NCBI GenBank assembly: GCA_020722405.1
Contig: DYKW01000034.1
Span: 1-13,582 of the forward strand
Source of the DNA: Anaerolinea thermophila
GTDB lineage: Bacteria; Chloroflexota; Anaerolineae; Anaerolineales; DRKV01
DNA length: 13,582 nt
Direction of reading: 5' to 3'
The translations under genes were made by a program, and so were the position numbers. The first letter of the stretch is position 1, and each line of letters opens with the position of its first letter. This document shows positions 13,247-13,582 of this stretch, in pieces. The notes beneath the pieces were generated by a model. The model searched no databases. It saw only the letters and a list, made by a program, of their open reading frames with translations, and was not told where the DNA came from.

Positions 13247-13582
13247 TTATCGTTTGGCATCAGCCTCCGGCTTCATGCCCAGCAAATCACGCGAGAACAG
13301 CCAGGTCAGCAGCCCTAACACAACGCCAAACCACAGGGTAGCAAAGCGAATCAGCAGGGTAGCCGCCGCGGTTTCCTGTGAAGTGTTCAGCAACAAGATG
13401 AGCATGCCCACAATGGAGGCCTCTGCCGCCCCCAATCCGCCGGGCAGTGCGGAAGCCGCCCCAATGACGGTGGAAAAGGCCAGCGTAAACACCGCTTTCG
13501 TTCTGTTTGAGCACAGCAGGCTCCCATGCCCGGCTCCTGGGAGCGCCGGACCCCAGTCCGGCGGTTGCTGCCGAGCCGGTGC
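13247..13582 (-). CDS. UPF0104/flippase-like membrane protein (AglD/MprF-type), C-terminal part
   Basis: The last ~80 residues match the end of UPF0104 / lysylphosphatidylglycerol-synthase-type transmembrane proteins. 'ALPGGLGAAEASIVGML' is the family's best-known motif, followed by 'LLIRFATLWFGVVLGLLTW' as the last membrane helices and a short charged tail ending in TAA (13249-13247). Family members are about 300-350 residues with several helices, so most of the gene lies outside the window. The frame is open to the edge, but the ~28 residues before 'AVFTLAF' are Pro/Gly/Gln-rich and not membrane-like. The DNA there is GC-rich and full of hairpins. The gene may therefore be broken by a repeat, or the sequence near the edge may be misassembled. 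GTG 13492 is not a convincing true start. Confidence 0.7.
   Translation of the reverse strand, partial: APARQQPPDWGPALPGAGHGSLLCSNRTKAVFTLAFSTVIGAASALPGGLGAAEASIVGMLILLLNTSQETAAATLLIRFATLWFGVVLGLLTWLFSRDLLGMKPEADAKR
13518..13563. repeat. Hairpin-rich sequence at the window edge, possible dispersed repeat
   Basis: GCTCCCA (13520-13526) pairs with TGGGAGC (13538-13544). CGCCGGAC (13544-13551) pairs with GTCCGGCG (13556-13563) around a CCCA loop. Base composition is far more GC-rich than the adjacent membrane-protein gene. The pattern resembles GC-rich palindromic intergenic repeats that often end contigs. Confidence 0.4.

Noticed and set aside
12716..13260. Open frames through 12990-13200 with peptides such as 'SPLPSQGRGE', 'NPHPRPLPQ' and 'TTKTPRHK'
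   Set aside because: These are well-known false proteins produced by dispersed palindromic and tandem repeats, not genes.

Overview
The window (about 13.6 kb, moderately GC-rich) looks like a chromosomal segment of a Chloroflexota bacterium, probably Anaerolineae-like. The grounds are indirect: an F1 ATP synthase cluster with an enlarged alpha subunit, followed directly by an MreB-type actin; a Rex repressor; a LuxR-Kelch membrane regulator; and G/C-rich palindromic dispersed repeats. The phylum is an inference. The gene families themselves are mostly clear.

Layout. Positions 1-411 hold the C-terminal end of an FtsX/MacB-type ABC permease, followed by proC (433-1296, proline biosynthesis). 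A 348-base gap carries a good promoter and several hairpins. It precedes an F1 operon, atpA-atpG-atpD-atpC (1645-6118), tightly spaced or overlapping and continuing into an mreB-like gene (6121-7134), closed by a strong terminator at 7151-7186. No Fo genes (a, c, b) and no delta gene lie upstream of atpA, so they must be encoded elsewhere. The redox repressor rex (7918-7286, minus strand) is divergent from the next operon.

The second plus-strand operon (8221-12019) is the most unusual part. It encodes a CPA1/NhaP-type Na+/H+ antiporter whose last ~104 residues resemble the PII-like cyclic-di-AMP receptor family (DarA/PstA, DUF970). Two small genes follow, each reading as another stand-alone, divergent copy of the same fold. 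The last gene encodes a membrane-tethered regulator: LuxR-type HTH, one transmembrane helix and six Kelch-like blades. A 13-bp perfect hairpin (12038-12066) ends the operon and also serves the convergent tRNA-Leu(UAA) gene. I read this as an ion-homeostasis module in which a nucleotide second messenger may gate the antiporter through a PII-like trimer. The ligand and the assembly are hypotheses.

The right end, on the minus strand, has a PHP-domain phosphoesterase gene, a ~150-bp MITE-like palindromic repeat, a short tandem dispersed-type repeat, and the C-terminal part of a UPF0104/flippase-like membrane protein. The upstream end of that last gene runs into hairpin-rich sequence at the window edge.

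The locus as a whole has a bioenergetic theme: ATP synthesis, NADH/NAD+ sensing (Rex) and Na+/H+ exchange. The ATP synthase genes have recognisable Shine-Dalgarno sequences; the antiporter operon has almost none.
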